From Tepidibacter sp. (GTDB lineage Bacteria > Bacillota > Clostridia > Peptostreptococcales > Peptostreptococcaceae), in the NCBI RefSeq assembly GCF_025210165.1, contig NZ_JAOASI010000025.1:1-37455 (forward strand): a stretch of 37,455 nt of DNA. Reading direction: 5' to 3'. A program made the translations under genes and the position numbers. Below, piece after piece: positions 26,401 through 35,446 of this stretch. Each line of letters starts with the position of its first letter. Position 1 is the stretch's first letter. Below the pieces are notes generated by a model. It did not search any database. It was given only the letters and a program-made list of their open reading frames with translations, and was not told where the DNA came from.

Positions 26401-26559
26401 CAAAATGAGAAGATTATAGGAAAAAGTGTAGGTCTTAGAAATATAACGAAGAGATTGAAACGAATTTATGGATATGGAATAGAGATTGAAAGTGAAGTTG
26501 AAAAGGGAACAACAGTTTGCATTAAGATTCCACATGAGAGAGGTGAGGTTTTTGATTAG
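23479..26559 (+). CDS. Membrane hybrid histidine kinase with 7TMR-DISM-like sensor and two kinase cores
   Basis: The 1026-residue sensor has an N-terminal anchor and an extracellular jelly-roll-like domain (about 45-205, with IKLDGEWEFYW). About seven membrane helices (213-412) follow, as in 7TMR-DISM receptors. Next come HisKA with phospho-acceptor H444 (SHELRTPLHG), a HATPase_c domain (about 545-655; DTGIGIP, GGTGLGL) and a receiver domain with D746 (LDIMMPEMSG) and K798. A second, LytS-type kinase has H837 (QAQIKPHFLYN) and another HATPase_c (N929 in VENAVKHG). All key residues are intact. The response regulator gene overlaps its 3' end by eight bases. The signal is unknown; DISM sensors are thought to bind carbohydrates or other small ligands. 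Confidence 0.93.
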   Translation: MKSFINKKYIIIISIILIGIFLIFTHRSGMHKKMPAAKKGILDITHWDFQKDGPIKLDGEWEFYWNQLITYDQLHGEDENYRPSGYVNVPGIWNKYKIENIKTSGKGYGTYRLKIKTNDIDNLKGLKILTQSTAYKLMINSETIATSGIVGKSKETTVPKYNPQIVHFKNNSNEFEIIVQISNYTYARGGFWHSINLGTIKQIRTMKENSARREMLFLGAILSMIFYHVAIYWLQRKNKSILYFIVLLLGMALRIFFTGEYFIITLIPTIDFDWLICIEYTTICWGTTIWFAFIHEVYPDESSKKVVKVFVCISLVFTIIIVLTPMYIYTRYLIVIEVFATVILYNILISVITAVRRKKQGATLLFLGIVFFFVAYINDCLYYMNVIESEPGGLIGFTIFIMLFIQAYILAAKYSKTFDEVEELSDRMISLNKLKDEFLANTSHELRTPLHGMISITESVLQSIEGQINERQKENLSLVVSNGRRLANLVNEILDYSKLKYGDIKLDRKSVDLYHIVQNVLDVQRYLLVNKEIILNNDIPKDIPFVYADKDRIIQIIYNLLGNAVKFTKKGKVNISAVQNNNMVEISVEDTGIGIPNKKLEDIFKSFEQVDTSLTRLYGGTGLGLSITKKLIEIQEGKIWVTSEVGKGSKFTFTMPVSDDREEIAIYKKERIFEDNHLQQKFYEELVSFEQDGEFTVLIVDDDYINLHSLVNILSTERYSVIATTNGKQALNVISKNKKIDLIILDIMMPEMSGYEVCRKIRDNYSVYDLPVLMLTAQNNPESILTGFESGANDFLLKPFEMSELRARVKTLVELKKSVHNAIHAEMAFLQAQIKPHFLYNALNTIVSFCWTDSEKAAELIMELSNYLRSSFDFSNMDKFVRIEKEIEFIQSYLEIEKARFEERINCQYEIDCNNFMIPTLILQPIVENAVKHGILKKEEGGNIKISIKESGDFIIIKVEDDGVGISMDKQIAIQNEKIIGKSVGLRNITKRLKRIYGYGIEIESEVEKGTTVCIKIPHERGEVFD

Positions 26560-27673
26560 AACTATATTGATTGATGATGAAAGACCGTCACTAAATAATT
26601 TAGAGCGTCTTCTCAAAGAATATGATTGTATTGAAATTATAGGAGCATATACAGATATAACTAAAGTTTTTGAAAAAATAAAAAAGGAAAAAGTAAATTT
26701 AATTTTTTTAGACATTGAAATGCCAAAGATGAAAGGGATTGAAGCGGCAGAGAAAATATTAGAAATAGACAACAATGTGAAAATCGTATTTGTTACAGCT
26801 TATAATGATTATGCCGTGGATGCATTTGAAGTGGATGCAATAGATTATGTAATGAAGCCAGTACTAAAAAGAAGAATGGATAAGACGATAGAGAGGATTT
26901 TGAAAATACATAAAGATATATTTCAACCAAAGGAAAATAAGGAAGAAAATAAAATTTTGTGCTTTGGGAATTTTGAAATAATAAGAGATAAAAAATGTAT
27001 CAAATGGCGTACTTCTAAAGCAAAAGAGCTTGCTGCATATCTTGTACATAAAAGAGGTAAGTTTGTACATAAATCCCAAATAATTGAATACCTTTGGAAT
27101 GACAAAGAAGAAGAACAAGCAACCAAGCTCTTGCATACCACTATATATTATGTAAGGAATGGGTTAAAATCTATAAACCTTGATAAATCAATTATGTATT
27201 CAAATGAAATGTATAAATTTGATATAGGTAGAATATTTTTTGACATTGAAAAATTTGAGAGTACGTTTAATAGGAATAAAATAGTAAACAGCAAAAATAT
27301 AGAATTATTCGAAAAAACAATCCAATTATATAGAGCAGATTACTTAGAAGAAAATGATTATTATTGGGCTAAGAATGAACAAGCACGATTTAATAGTATT
27401 TATTTGAATATGCTTGGGAAAATATCAGATTTCTATATGTTAGAAGGTAAATATAGCGAAGCGATTTTTTATTTAAAGGAAATACTTAAAAAAAATCCAT
27501 ATAGTGAGGAAATTCATGCAATATTACTACGTGCTTATATAAATCTAGAAGATTACACTAGTTTAAAAAAACATTATAAGAATATGTCTAAGGATTTTAA
27601 ACGTGAATTAGGAGTAGGACCAAGTGATGTTATCAAAAGAATTTATGAGAATTGTATTTGTAAAATGATTTGA
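26552..27673 (+). CDS. Response regulator with SARP-type (winged helix + BTAD) output
   Basis: This is the probable partner of the upstream hybrid kinase. The receiver domain (1-120) has the acidic pair D8/D9, phospho-acceptor D54 (FLDIEMPKMKG), T82 and K102. A winged-helix DNA-binding domain (about 133-215; RTSKAKELAAYLVHKRGKFV) is followed by a bacterial transcriptional activator domain of TPR-like helices (about 230-370). The frame is open further upstream inside the kinase gene. The domain starts at a TTG (26552) with AGAGGTGAGG just before it, giving IRTILIDDERP, so I choose that start (373 residues). The overlap with the kinase indicates translational coupling. Confidence 0.92.
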   Translation: MIRTILIDDERPSLNNLERLLKEYDCIEIIGAYTDITKVFEKIKKEKVNLIFLDIEMPKMKGIEAAEKILEIDNNVKIVFVTAYNDYAVDAFEVDAIDYVMKPVLKRRMDKTIERILKIHKDIFQPKENKEENKILCFGNFEIIRDKKCIKWRTSKAKELAAYLVHKRGKFVHKSQIIEYLWNDKEEEQATKLLHTTIYYVRNGLKSINLDKSIMYSNEMYKFDIGRIFFDIEKFESTFNRNKIVNSKNIELFEKTIQLYRADYLEENDYYWAKNEQARFNSIYLNMLGKISDFYMLEGKYSEAIFYLKEILKKNPYSEEIHAILLRAYINLEDYTSLKKHYKNMSKDFKRELGVGPSDVIKRIYENCICKMI

Positions 27674-27695
27674 TATAACAAAATTTAAAAGTGAA

Positions 27696-27732
27696 AGCCT
27701 CGTGAAAATAAGTAATTTTCACGAGGCTCTTT
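27696..27732. terminator. Bidirectional terminator between convergent genes
   Basis: AGCCTCGTGAAAAT (27696-27709) pairs perfectly with ATTTTCACGAGGCT (27715-27728), followed by CTTT and preceded by an A-rich stretch. It serves the response regulator and the convergent L,D-transpeptidase gene. Confidence 0.85.
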
Positions 27733-28366
27733 ATTCATAAATTTCAACTGGAGTTTTTAGCTTAGTATATTTCCAAAGAATTTTAATATTTTCATCAGAT
27801 AATGCTATGCATCCCCAAGTCCAGTCCGAAGAGCTTCCACCACCATGTATTCCAACCTCTCCTCCAAGTGGAGTTTTCCAAGGAGGTAGTGCTTGATTTA
27901 TATTTGCTTGCTTTATTTGCTCAAAAGTATCTTGGTTTATCAAGCCACTTTCCAAACCTCTTTTTGCATCCTCGATATTAGGATAGCTTATTCCTAAAAA
28001 AAGTGTAAATCTACTTTTATCATTCCTAGTACAAACATAATATTTTCCAACAGGTGTTTTTCTATCTCCTTCTTTATTCTTATCACCCACAGGGGCAGAA
28101 CCAAGACCTATATTAAATTTGTAAATTAATTCACCATCATTATATAATTCTAATAATCTTTCTTCTTTGAATATCTTTATTAAAGTGCCTTTAGGTTTAA
28201 CTTTATTATCTTCTTTAGACCTCTTTATTGAAGTATTTTGAGGTTTAACTTCAATTTTCTCAGAAGTATCTTTATAACTGTTTAATAAATATGTTGATAA
28301 AACATAACCTATAAAACCAAATACTAATAACATTCCCGTGAGTTTGATTATTTTAAAAATTTTCAT
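27731..28366 (-). CDS. L,D-transpeptidase (YkuD domain), membrane-anchored
   Basis: Enzymes of this family make 3-3 cross-links in peptidoglycan or attach proteins to it, and act outside the membrane. The 211-residue protein has an N-terminal membrane segment (about 9-28), a charged linker, and a YkuD domain from about 60. The active site is H174 (GIHGGGSS) and C186 (TWGCIALSDENI). The usual SHGC is WGC here, a variation also seen in other family members. The GDRKTPVGKYYV block is typical. The gene is alone on the minus strand and transcribed toward the response regulator gene. Confidence 0.93.
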   Translation of the reverse strand: MKIFKIIKLTGMLLVFGFIGYVLSTYLLNSYKDTSEKIEVKPQNTSIKRSKEDNKVKPKGTLIKIFKEERLLELYNDGELIYKFNIGLGSAPVGDKNKEGDRKTPVGKYYVCTRNDKSRFTLFLGISYPNIEDAKRGLESGLINQDTFEQIKQANINQALPPWKTPLGGEVGIHGGGSSSDWTWGCIALSDENIKILWKYTKLKTPVEIYE

Positions 28367-28465
28367 AAATATTTTATTCCTCCTTGTAAAGCGAAAATTA
28401 TTATATAAAATTATTATAAGATATTATTGTAAATAATGATATGAAGTTTATAAATTTTAATTATA

Positions 28466-28527
28466 TTGACAAGAATAATTGTATATGTTTAAATAAAAGT
28501 ACCATCCAGTATAGGGGGGTGGGGTAT
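28466..28527 (+). promoter_or_regulatory. Promoter and G-rich CsoR-like operator of the copper ATPase gene
   Basis: TTGACA (28466-28471), 17 bases, then TTAAAT (28489-28494) form a good promoter. Immediately downstream, TACCATCC (28500-28507) and GGGGGGTGGGGTA (28514-28526) form a GC-rich imperfect dyad standing out from the AT-rich surroundings. Copper-sensing CsoR repressors bind such TACC...GGTA sites with a G tract. The regulator gene is not in the window, so the assignment is by resemblance. Confidence 0.5.
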
Positions 28528-28548
28528 AAAGGAGGTTGAGATTTAGAG

Positions 28549-30993
28549 ATGAATAAAAATTTTAATATAGAAGGGCTACATTGTGCTTCTTGTGTAAATA
28601 ATCTAGAAAAAGCAATGAACAAATTAAATGGAGTACAAGAGGCTAGTGTTAACTTAGCTACACAAAAAATGGAAATAAAATATAGTGAAGATGTTATTTC
28701 TGAGCAAGAAATTATAGATGGTGTGAGTAAGGCTGGATTTAAAGCAATTAGTAATGAAGATATAAGAGAAATTATTATTCCAATACAAGGAATGAGTTGA
28801 GCATCTTGCCAAAGTGCTGTTGATAGGGCTATCAACAAATTAGAAGGAATAAAATCTGTAGATGTAAATATTGCTACTAACAAGGCAAAGGTAATTTATG
28901 ATGCAGATAAGGTAAGGATTTCAGAGATAAAGAATGCAATCAAAAAAGCTGGATATACACCTTTAGATATAGAAGCTAAGAAACTACAAGATCAAGACCA
29001 AGAAAAGAAAGAAAAAGAAATAAATACATTGTTTAAAAAATTTATTTTATCTAGTATATTTGCAATTCCTCTCTTTTATATTGCAATGGGCCATATGATT
29101 GGATTACCGTTACCGAGTATTATTGATCCTATGTATAATCCTTTGAATTTTGCATTGATTCAAATATTGTTAACTATACCTGTAGTAATAGCAGGGAATA
29201 AGTTTTATACTGTAGGGTTTAGATCATTGTTTAAAGGAAGCCCAAATATGGATTCACTAATTGCTGTAGGAACGAGTGCAGCTATAATATATGGTTTATA
29301 TGCTATATACCAAATTATTAATGGGAATCTAGAATATGCAAAGGATTTGTACTTTGAAACAGCAGGAGTTATTATAACTTTAATACTTCTTGGAAAATAC
29401 TTAGAATCAGTTTCAAAAGGAAAAACTTCAGAGGCAATAAAAAAACTTGTAGGTATGCAGCCTAAAACTGCAATAGTTATTCAAGATGGTGAGGAAATAA
29501 CTATTAATATTGAAGAAGTTGAAGAAGGAGATATAGTTCTAGTAAAGCCTGGAGAAAAAATTCCTGTTGATGGAGTTGTTATAGAAGGCCATACTTCTGT
29601 TGATGAATCTATGCTTACAGGAGAAAGTATTCCTGTTGAAAAAAAAGCAGGAGATAAGATAGTAGGAGCAAGTATCAACAAAAATGGTGTAATTAAATTT
29701 AGGGCAACTAAAGTAGGAAAAGATACAGCTCTTTCTCAAATTATTAAGTTAGTAGAAGAAGCACAAGGTAGTAAAGCACCTATTGCAAAGCTTGCAGATA
29801 TAATAGCTGGTTATTTTGTTCCTATAGTTATGGGAGTTGCTTTAATATCAGGGATTACTTGGTATATTTCAGGAGAGCCTTTAATATTTTCTTTAACTAT
29901 ATTTATATCTGTTTTGGTTGTAGCCTGCCCATGTGCTCTAGGACTTGCAACACCAACAGCTATAATGGTTGGAACAGGAAAAGGAGCAGAAAATGGTGTT
30001 TTAATTAAAAGTGGAGGAGCACTTGAATCAGCTCATAGAATAGAAACAGTTGTATTTGATAAAACAGGAACTATAACAGAGGGAAAGCCAAAGCTTACAG
30101 ATATAATTACGTTAGATAATTATACAGAAGAAGAAGTACTTCAAATTGCTGCCTCTGCTGAAAAAGGATCAGAGCATCCATTAGGAGAAGCTATTGTAAA
30201 AGAAGCAGAAGAAAAAAATATTTCTTTATTAAATTTAGATAAGTTCTATGCTATACCTGGTCATGGAATAGAAGTTGAGATAAATAATAATAGAATATAT
30301 TTAGGTAATGAAAAATTAATGAAGGATAAAAATATAGATATAAGTTTAAAAGAAGAATCGGATAAGCTTGCAGGTGAAGGGAAAACACCTATGTATATAT
30401 CTGTTAACGGTAAGTTAGAAGGTATTATTGCTGTTGCAGATGTAGTAAAAGAAAGTAGTAAAAAAGCTATAGATATGCTTCATGAGATGGGAATAGAAGT
30501 TGCTATGATTACAGGTGATAATAAAAAAACTGCTAGTGCTATTGCAAAGCAAGTTGGAATAGATGTAGTTTTAGCTCAAGTACTTCCAGAGGATAAATCA
30601 AATGAAGTCAAAAAGCTTCAAGAAAAAGATAAGGTTGTAGCAATGGTTGGGGATGGTATAAATGATGCTCCAGCTCTAGCACAAGCAGATATAGGTATTG
30701 CTATTGGTTCTGGTACCGATGTTGCAATGGAATCAGCAGATATAGTACTTATGAAAAGTGATTTAGTTGATGTTGTTACTGCTATAAAGTTAAGTAAAAG
30801 CACTATAAGAAATATTAAGCAGAATCTATTCTGGGCATTTGCATATAATACTGCTGGAATACCTCTTGCAGCAGGAATATTTTATGCCTTAGGTGGACCA
30901 AAGCTTAATCCAATGTTTGCAGCAGGGGCTATGGCTTTAAGTTCTGTATCTGTTGTGAGTAATGCGTTGAGATTGAGAAAATTTAAAGCGTAA
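28549..30993 (+). CDS. copA: Copper-translocating P1B-type ATPase with in-frame TGA, candidate selenoprotein
   Basis: CopA exports Cu(I) from the cytoplasm. Read through the TGA at 28798-28800, the frame gives 814 residues, a normal length for a two-HMA CopA. It has HMA1 with C12-A-S-C15, HMA2 with TGA84-A-S-C87, then eight membrane helices with CPC (VACPCALG). The actuator loop (LTGES), DKTGT phosphorylation site, SEHPLGEAI and GDGINDAPA are present. Upstream of the TGA lie 83 codons. Downstream the next plausible start is a TTG at 29029, with no good ribosome site, which would lose HMA2. The TGA falls on the first Cys of CxxC and is followed by a SECIS-like hairpin, so selenocysteine is a serious possibility; a nonsense mutation is the alternative. 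Confidence 0.85.
28798..28837 (+). promoter_or_regulatory. In-frame TGA with bacterial SECIS-like stem-loop
   Basis: After the TGA come 17 bases, then TGTTGATA (28818-28825), loop GGGC (28826-28829) and TATCAACA (28830-28837). The eight-pair stem is perfect. The loop begins 25 bases from the TGA with G in its first two positions, as expected for bacterial SECIS elements (loop about 16-37 bases away). The stem uses AGG for Arg, rare in this AGA-rich genome. Confidence 0.6.
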
Positions 30994-31022
30994 AATTGAA
31001 AAATAATATAGTTTTTTAGATG

Positions 31023-31058
31023 AAAATAGTCCAGTATAAAAATATTGGGCTATTTTTT
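31023..31058 (+). terminator. Intrinsic terminator of the copper ATPase gene
   Basis: AAAATAGTCCAGTAT (31023-31037) pairs with ATATTGGGCTATTTT (31042-31056), with two G-T pairs, ending in a T run. The following 178 bases up to the next gene show nothing recognisable. Confidence 0.8.
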
Positions 31059-31236
31059 ATGGGAAATTGAAACTTTTGAGAAACGGCGCCCGTATAGATT
31101 GTTGGCTACATGAAGTAGATAAATTATCAGTTTGTGGTAAAAAATGTATTTAAATAACATGTAGATTGAAGGAATTACAATTTATTTGTAGAATAACTAA
31201 AATTATGGAAGATTATAACAAAAAGGGGTGTTTTAT

Positions 31237-32049
31237 ATGTCTTATTTTTTAACAGATGATAATAATAAAATTTATTATGAGATAGAGGGAAAAGGAAAAC
31301 CTATAATTTTTATTCATGGATGGACTTGTAATCATGAATTTTTTAGAAAACAAGTATGCGAGTTGTCTAAAAATTATAAAGTGATCACTTATGATTTGAG
31401 GGGGCATGGAATATCAGAGATACCTGAGAATGGACTAACTATGGAGAGATTAGCAAGAGATTTAAGAAATTTAATTGATTATTTAAAATTAGAAGATGTA
31501 GTAGTTGCGGGATGGTCTATGGGAACCACTATTATTTTAGAGTATATAAGACAATTCAGTTGTGATAAATTAGATAAAGTTTGTTTTATAGATATGACAC
31601 CTAAAGTTATAGCTGATTCGAATTGGAATATGGGATTGTTCGGTGAATTTACACATCAAGATAATTTAAATCATATTGCAAATGCTGCTGGAGATTGGCC
31701 AAAGTTAATTGAGAACTTTGTACCATCATTATTTGCAACTTCAGGATGCAGATTAAAAGCGGATATGGATTGGGTGTATGACCAAGTAAGAAAGAATACT
31801 CCTCATGTGGTTGTAGATTGTTGGATATCTATGTCAAATAAAGATTATAGAGCAGAATTATCAAAGATTAAAGTACCTTGCTTAGTAACTAGGGGTGAAG
31901 AAAGTGCTTTTTGTACTTTAGAAACAGTTAATTATATGGAAAAAGAAATTTCAGATGCTAAAGTAATAAACTACCCAAAATGTGGGCATATATTGTTTAT
32001 GGAGGAACCGGAAATTTTTAATAATGATTTTATAGAATTTGTAAAGTAG
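31237..32049 (+). CDS. Alpha/beta hydrolase
   Basis: This cytosolic 270-residue hydrolase has an alpha/beta fold with oxyanion motif FIHGWTCN, the block YDLRGHGIS, nucleophile elbow G-W-S94-M-G and the C-terminal catalytic His in [11 protein letters not shown]. The substrate is unknown; esterase, haloperoxidase-like or carboxylesterase activity are all possible. An upstream GTG (31228) is in frame, but AAGGGGTG overlaps it and lies six bases before the ATG at 31237, which I take as start. The chemoreceptor gene follows ten bases after the stop, so the two are co-transcribed. Confidence 0.9.
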   Translation: MSYFLTDDNNKIYYEIEGKGKPIIFIHGWTCNHEFFRKQVCELSKNYKVITYDLRGHGISEIPENGLTMERLARDLRNLIDYLKLEDVVVAGWSMGTTIILEYIRQFSCDKLDKVCFIDMTPKVIADSNWNMGLFGEFTHQDNLNHIANAAGDWPKLIENFVPSLFATSGCRLKADMDWVYDQVRKNTPHVVVDCWISMSNKDYRAELSKIKVPCLVTRGEESAFCTLETVNYMEKEISDAKVINYPKCGHILFMEEPEIFNNDFIEFVK

Positions 32050-32059
32050 GGGGAGCTAC

Positions 32060-33850
32060 ATGAGATCTAAGCAATTGTTTTGGAAGTTAACATTAGTATT
32101 GGAGTTAGTAACATATGCAGTAGTAATACCAATAGCTGTTATAGGAACTTTTTTAGTTGGGAATTTTTATGGAGATAGATTTTTTCCTGGTGTTTTAGGG
32201 CTGGTAATTGCTGTTATTATAAATATATTAGTAGGATTAACATTTAGAAAAAAACTTTTATATGACAATTTAAAGATAATTTATGAAGATTCGGAGTGTG
32301 ATTATTCTAACTTATGTAAAGTAAAAGAGAAGTTACTAAGATTCCCTTTAAGAGAAGGAATTGTTATGTTTTTTAGGTGGGCATTAGGGGTTCCTAGCAT
32401 TCTTTTTTTTACAAATATATTTATTCCTATTCTTGCTGAACAATATTTAATTTCTTTTATAATAGGATTATGTTTAGCCATAATAGGATTTATGTGTAAT
32501 TACCTTAACTCAGAAAAATTATTATTTGAGATATTTTTAGAAAAAAAGCTTTATGAAATCGATATAGAAGAATCTAAGTATATCAAGTTTGGATTAGGTA
32601 AAAAAATACTGTTCGTTATTTTATCAACATTAACTTTAACAACATTTTGCTATTGGTATCTAGTATATAGCTTCAATACCGGATTACTTGATGTAGATAA
32701 ATATAGAAGTTATTTTATATCTACTTTTATTATTTTAGTTTATGTAATTAGTGTGTATGCATATATATTTATAAGCAATATAAAAAAGAATATATGTCAA
32801 ATAGAATCTGTTATAAACAGTATTTCAGAGAAAAAATTAAATGTAGATATAACTAGAATTACTTGTGATGAACTAGGGAATATAAGCAGAGACATATATG
32901 TAATGAAAAATAATTTCAAAAAATTTATAAAAGAAATTTTGAATCAAACAGAAAAGAATCAGAATTATTCTAAAAAATTATCTGATTTGTCAAGTGAAAC
33001 ACTAAATTCTATAGATTTAGTAGCTGTATCTGTAGAAGAATTATCTCAAGGATCTTCTAATCAAGCATTAGAATCTAAAGATGCAGTTTTTAAATTATCA
33101 GGTTTAGATAGCGAAATTAACAATACAATAGAAAGTTCTAATTTAGTAAAACAATATGTAGACAATGCAGGACAAGCTAGTAAAAAAGGAATTAAAGTAA
33201 TAGACGAGTTGAAGTTTAAATTTGAAGATAATGTTAATGTAACTAAGGATATAGCAAAGAATGTTTCTGATTTATCAAATAATTCATTACTAATTGATGA
33301 TATTATCAATGCAATAACTGATATTGCAAGTCAAACTAATCTACTATCTTTAAATGCTAGTATAGAGGCAGCAAGAGCAGGAGAATCAGGCAAAGGGTTT
33401 GCTGTAGTAGCAGATGAAATAAGAAAACTTTCAGAACAAACAGATAAAGCAACTAATGATGTAAGAGAAATAATAGAAAACATGCAATTGGAAGTAGAGA
33501 ATACAAAGGTAAATGTAAGAAGAGCTCAAATTATAATGGATGAAACTACCAAAGTTTCTGATAATGCTTATAACTCTTTTCAACTTATAAATAATTCAGT
33601 AGAACAAATGATTGAAAGAGTTAATAACTTATTTAGTAGTATAATTAAGATTAATGATGAGAAGATAAAAGTAGTTAAGTCTATAGATAGTATATCTACT
33701 ATAACTGAAGAAGCAGCAATTTCTACTCAAAAATTGAGTTCTAATACAAAAGAGCAAGTAACAAGTATAAACAAGGTATCTGTAATGGCTAATGATTTAA
33801 ATGAATCTGCAAAAGTTTTAAAAAATGAAGTAGTAAAATTTGAGATTTAA
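32060..33850 (+). CDS. Methyl-accepting chemotaxis protein with polytopic membrane region
   Basis: The 596-residue receptor has about six hydrophobic segments in its first 240 residues (for example [18 protein letters not shown] and [19 protein letters not shown]) and no large extracellular loop. A HAMP-like linker and a signalling coiled coil with the tip [22 protein letters not shown] follow. The ligand would be sensed in or near the membrane. It shares an operon with the alpha/beta hydrolase (ten-base gap, ribosome site GGGGGAG), which might create or remove its signal; that link is inference only. Confidence 0.92.
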   Translation: MRSKQLFWKLTLVLELVTYAVVIPIAVIGTFLVGNFYGDRFFPGVLGLVIAVIINILVGLTFRKKLLYDNLKIIYEDSECDYSNLCKVKEKLLRFPLREGIVMFFRWALGVPSILFFTNIFIPILAEQYLISFIIGLCLAIIGFMCNYLNSEKLLFEIFLEKKLYEIDIEESKYIKFGLGKKILFVILSTLTLTTFCYWYLVYSFNTGLLDVDKYRSYFISTFIILVYVISVYAYIFISNIKKNICQIESVINSISEKKLNVDITRITCDELGNISRDIYVMKNNFKKFIKEILNQTEKNQNYSKKLSDLSSETLNSIDLVAVSVEELSQGSSNQALESKDAVFKLSGLDSEINNTIESSNLVKQYVDNAGQASKKGIKVIDELKFKFEDNVNVTKDIAKNVSDLSNNSLLIDDIINAITDIASQTNLLSLNASIEAARAGESGKGFAVVADEIRKLSEQTDKATNDVREIIENMQLEVENTKVNVRRAQIIMDETTKVSDNAYNSFQLINNSVEQMIERVNNLFSSIIKINDEKIKVVKSIDSISTITEEAAISTQKLSSNTKEQVTSINKVSVMANDLNESAKVLKNEVVKFEI

Positions 33851-33873
33851 AAATATATATTATGTTTCTAATT

Positions 33874-33925
33874 GCAAATAAAAGGGATTCAAATACCGAT
33901 AATGTGTTAAATCCCCTTTATTTGT
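33874..33925. repeat. Third copy of the Rpn-linked repeat, forming a hairpin between convergent genes
   Basis: GCAAATAAAAGGGATT and AATCCCCTTTATTTGT pair at 14 of 16 positions. The loop contains ATACCGATAATGT and then GTTAAAT, closely matching the ATACCGATCATGT core of the repeats at 9359 and 10004. Lying between the chemoreceptor gene and the convergent MATE gene, it can serve as a bidirectional terminator. Confidence 0.7.
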
Positions 33926-33949
33926 GGATGTAGTTATTTTAAATATTAA

Positions 33950-35287
33950 CTAATTGTTTACATTTTGGGGTAATTTAATTTTCATAGCAAAGAAAGCTGT
34001 TACTATTGTAGTCAATAAATCGGCTAAAGCTTGTGAATATAGGATTCCATTTAATCCAAATTTTGAAGATAGAATCAAAATCACAGGGATGAAAAAGATT
34101 CCTTGACGACAAATACTTAAAATTCCTCCAGATAGAGCTTTTCCGAGGGATAAGTACAGTGTAGAGTAGGTAAACTGAAAACCAAATGTAAAAAACATAA
34201 TTGTGTTTGCTTTTAAAGCTCTATCAGCAATCTGTATTACATTTTGATCTGTGCTAAATAATGAAACTACAGGATTAGCAAAAGCAAAACTAATGATAGT
34301 CCAAATAATACAAAAAGCTGTTGTTAATTTCATGCTGCTAATTGTAGCTTCTTTTAATCTTTCATAATTTTTAGCACCATAATTAAATCCAGCCATTGGT
34401 TGAAATCCCTTCATGAATCCAAATACAACATTAGTTCCAAGGGTTACAATTCTAAGAACTATTCCAATAGCAGCAACTGCTTCATCTCCATAAGTACTAG
34501 CAGATTTTGAAATAAGGCTCATTGATAAACTAGAAAGAACTTGTAAAAGCAGCATGGATATACCAATTTTAATAATTTCTATATAAGTTTTTTTATTAGG
34601 ACTAAAGTTAGATAGTTTGATTTTAATATAATTTTTGTCACTATAAAAAAATCTTGTATATATTCCAGAAGTTATAATCTGAGATATTAGGGTTGCTATA
34701 GCTGCACCCTGTATTCCCATATCTAATAAAAAGATACATATAGGGTCTAAAATCATATTTAAAACAGAACCAACTATCATAGCAGTTAAAGTAATATTAG
34801 ATGCTCCTTGTGATATTACAATATTTCCAGTTGTAACATTGACTGTACTAAAAAGCATACTAATTACAAAGATTACAGCATAACTTCTTGCATAAGGTAA
34901 AATTGTTTGGGTAGCACCCATAAATTTTAAAACAGGATTTAAAAAAACTAAAATAGCTAATACTAATAGTATACCAATAATTAGACTACTGAAAAGTGCA
35001 GTAGATGCTACTTGATTAGCTTTTTTGTACTCCTTAGAACCTAGAAGTCTTGAAATATAAGAGCCTCCTCCAGTACCAAATGTCAAGCCTATACCTGAAA
35101 AAATTAAAGAAATAGGAAATGCAACTGAGACAGCAGCAACTTGACTTGTTCCAAGACTGGATACAAAATATGTATCCACAACATTATATAGAGCTATAAC
35201 AAGCATACTAACAACCATTGGAATGCCAAGTTTAAATAGAGATTTTGTAACATTTCCTTCACTTATAAGTTTGATTCTATTATTCAT
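33950..35287 (-). CDS. MATE family efflux transporter
   Basis: This sodium- or proton-driven exporter of drugs or metabolites has 445 residues and twelve predicted membrane helices in two similar halves. It begins with the family's GNVTKSLFKLGIPMVVSMLV, then ALYNVVDTYFVSSLGTSQVAAVSVAFP, and has the second-half counterpart FGFMKGFQPMAGFNYGAKNYERLKE. AAAGAGG lies about eight bases before the ATG. It is divergent from the AraC-type regulator gene, a common arrangement for a regulator and its target. Substrate cannot be inferred. Confidence 0.95.
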   Translation of the reverse strand: MNNRIKLISEGNVTKSLFKLGIPMVVSMLVIALYNVVDTYFVSSLGTSQVAAVSVAFPISLIFSGIGLTFGTGGGSYISRLLGSKEYKKANQVASTALFSSLIIGILLVLAILVFLNPVLKFMGATQTILPYARSYAVIFVISMLFSTVNVTTGNIVISQGASNITLTAMIVGSVLNMILDPICIFLLDMGIQGAAIATLISQIITSGIYTRFFYSDKNYIKIKLSNFSPNKKTYIEIIKIGISMLLLQVLSSLSMSLISKSASTYGDEAVAAIGIVLRIVTLGTNVVFGFMKGFQPMAGFNYGAKNYERLKEATISSMKLTTAFCIIWTIISFAFANPVVSLFSTDQNVIQIADRALKANTIMFFTFGFQFTYSTLYLSLGKALSGGILSICRQGIFFIPVILILSSKFGLNGILYSQALADLLTTIVTAFFAMKIKLPQNVNN

Positions 35288-35424
35288 TTAAAAAACCTCT
35301 TTCCTTGAAAAATTTTCCAAAATATTACTACACTTTTATTATAGTTAGTTTTTGAATAATAACAACACTAAGTTATGTTCCATAATAGGCTTTGTAAAAT
35401 ATAGAAAATATGTGGTGAATTCAA

Positions 35425-35446
35425 TATATACAGCTGATTGTATATA
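35425..35446. promoter_or_regulatory. Palindrome between the MATE and AraC genes, possible operator
   Basis: TATATACA, GCTGAT, TGTATATA has perfect eight-base arms and lies in the 246-bp divergent intergenic region. A TATAAT-like -10 (GATATAAT near 35470) follows toward the AraC gene. It may bind the regulator; this is inference. Confidence 0.4.

Noticed and set aside
26239-26775. A 178-codon open frame on the minus strand across the kinase-regulator junction
   Set aside because: It lies opposite two well-conserved genes, has no domain signal or ribosome site, and reflects low-GC codon bias.
28798-28800. TGA read as tryptophan (alternative genetic code)
   Set aside because: Many genes in the window contain TGG for Trp and no other gene has an internal in-frame TGA, so a code change is not supported. 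The replaced position is Cys in the family, not Trp.
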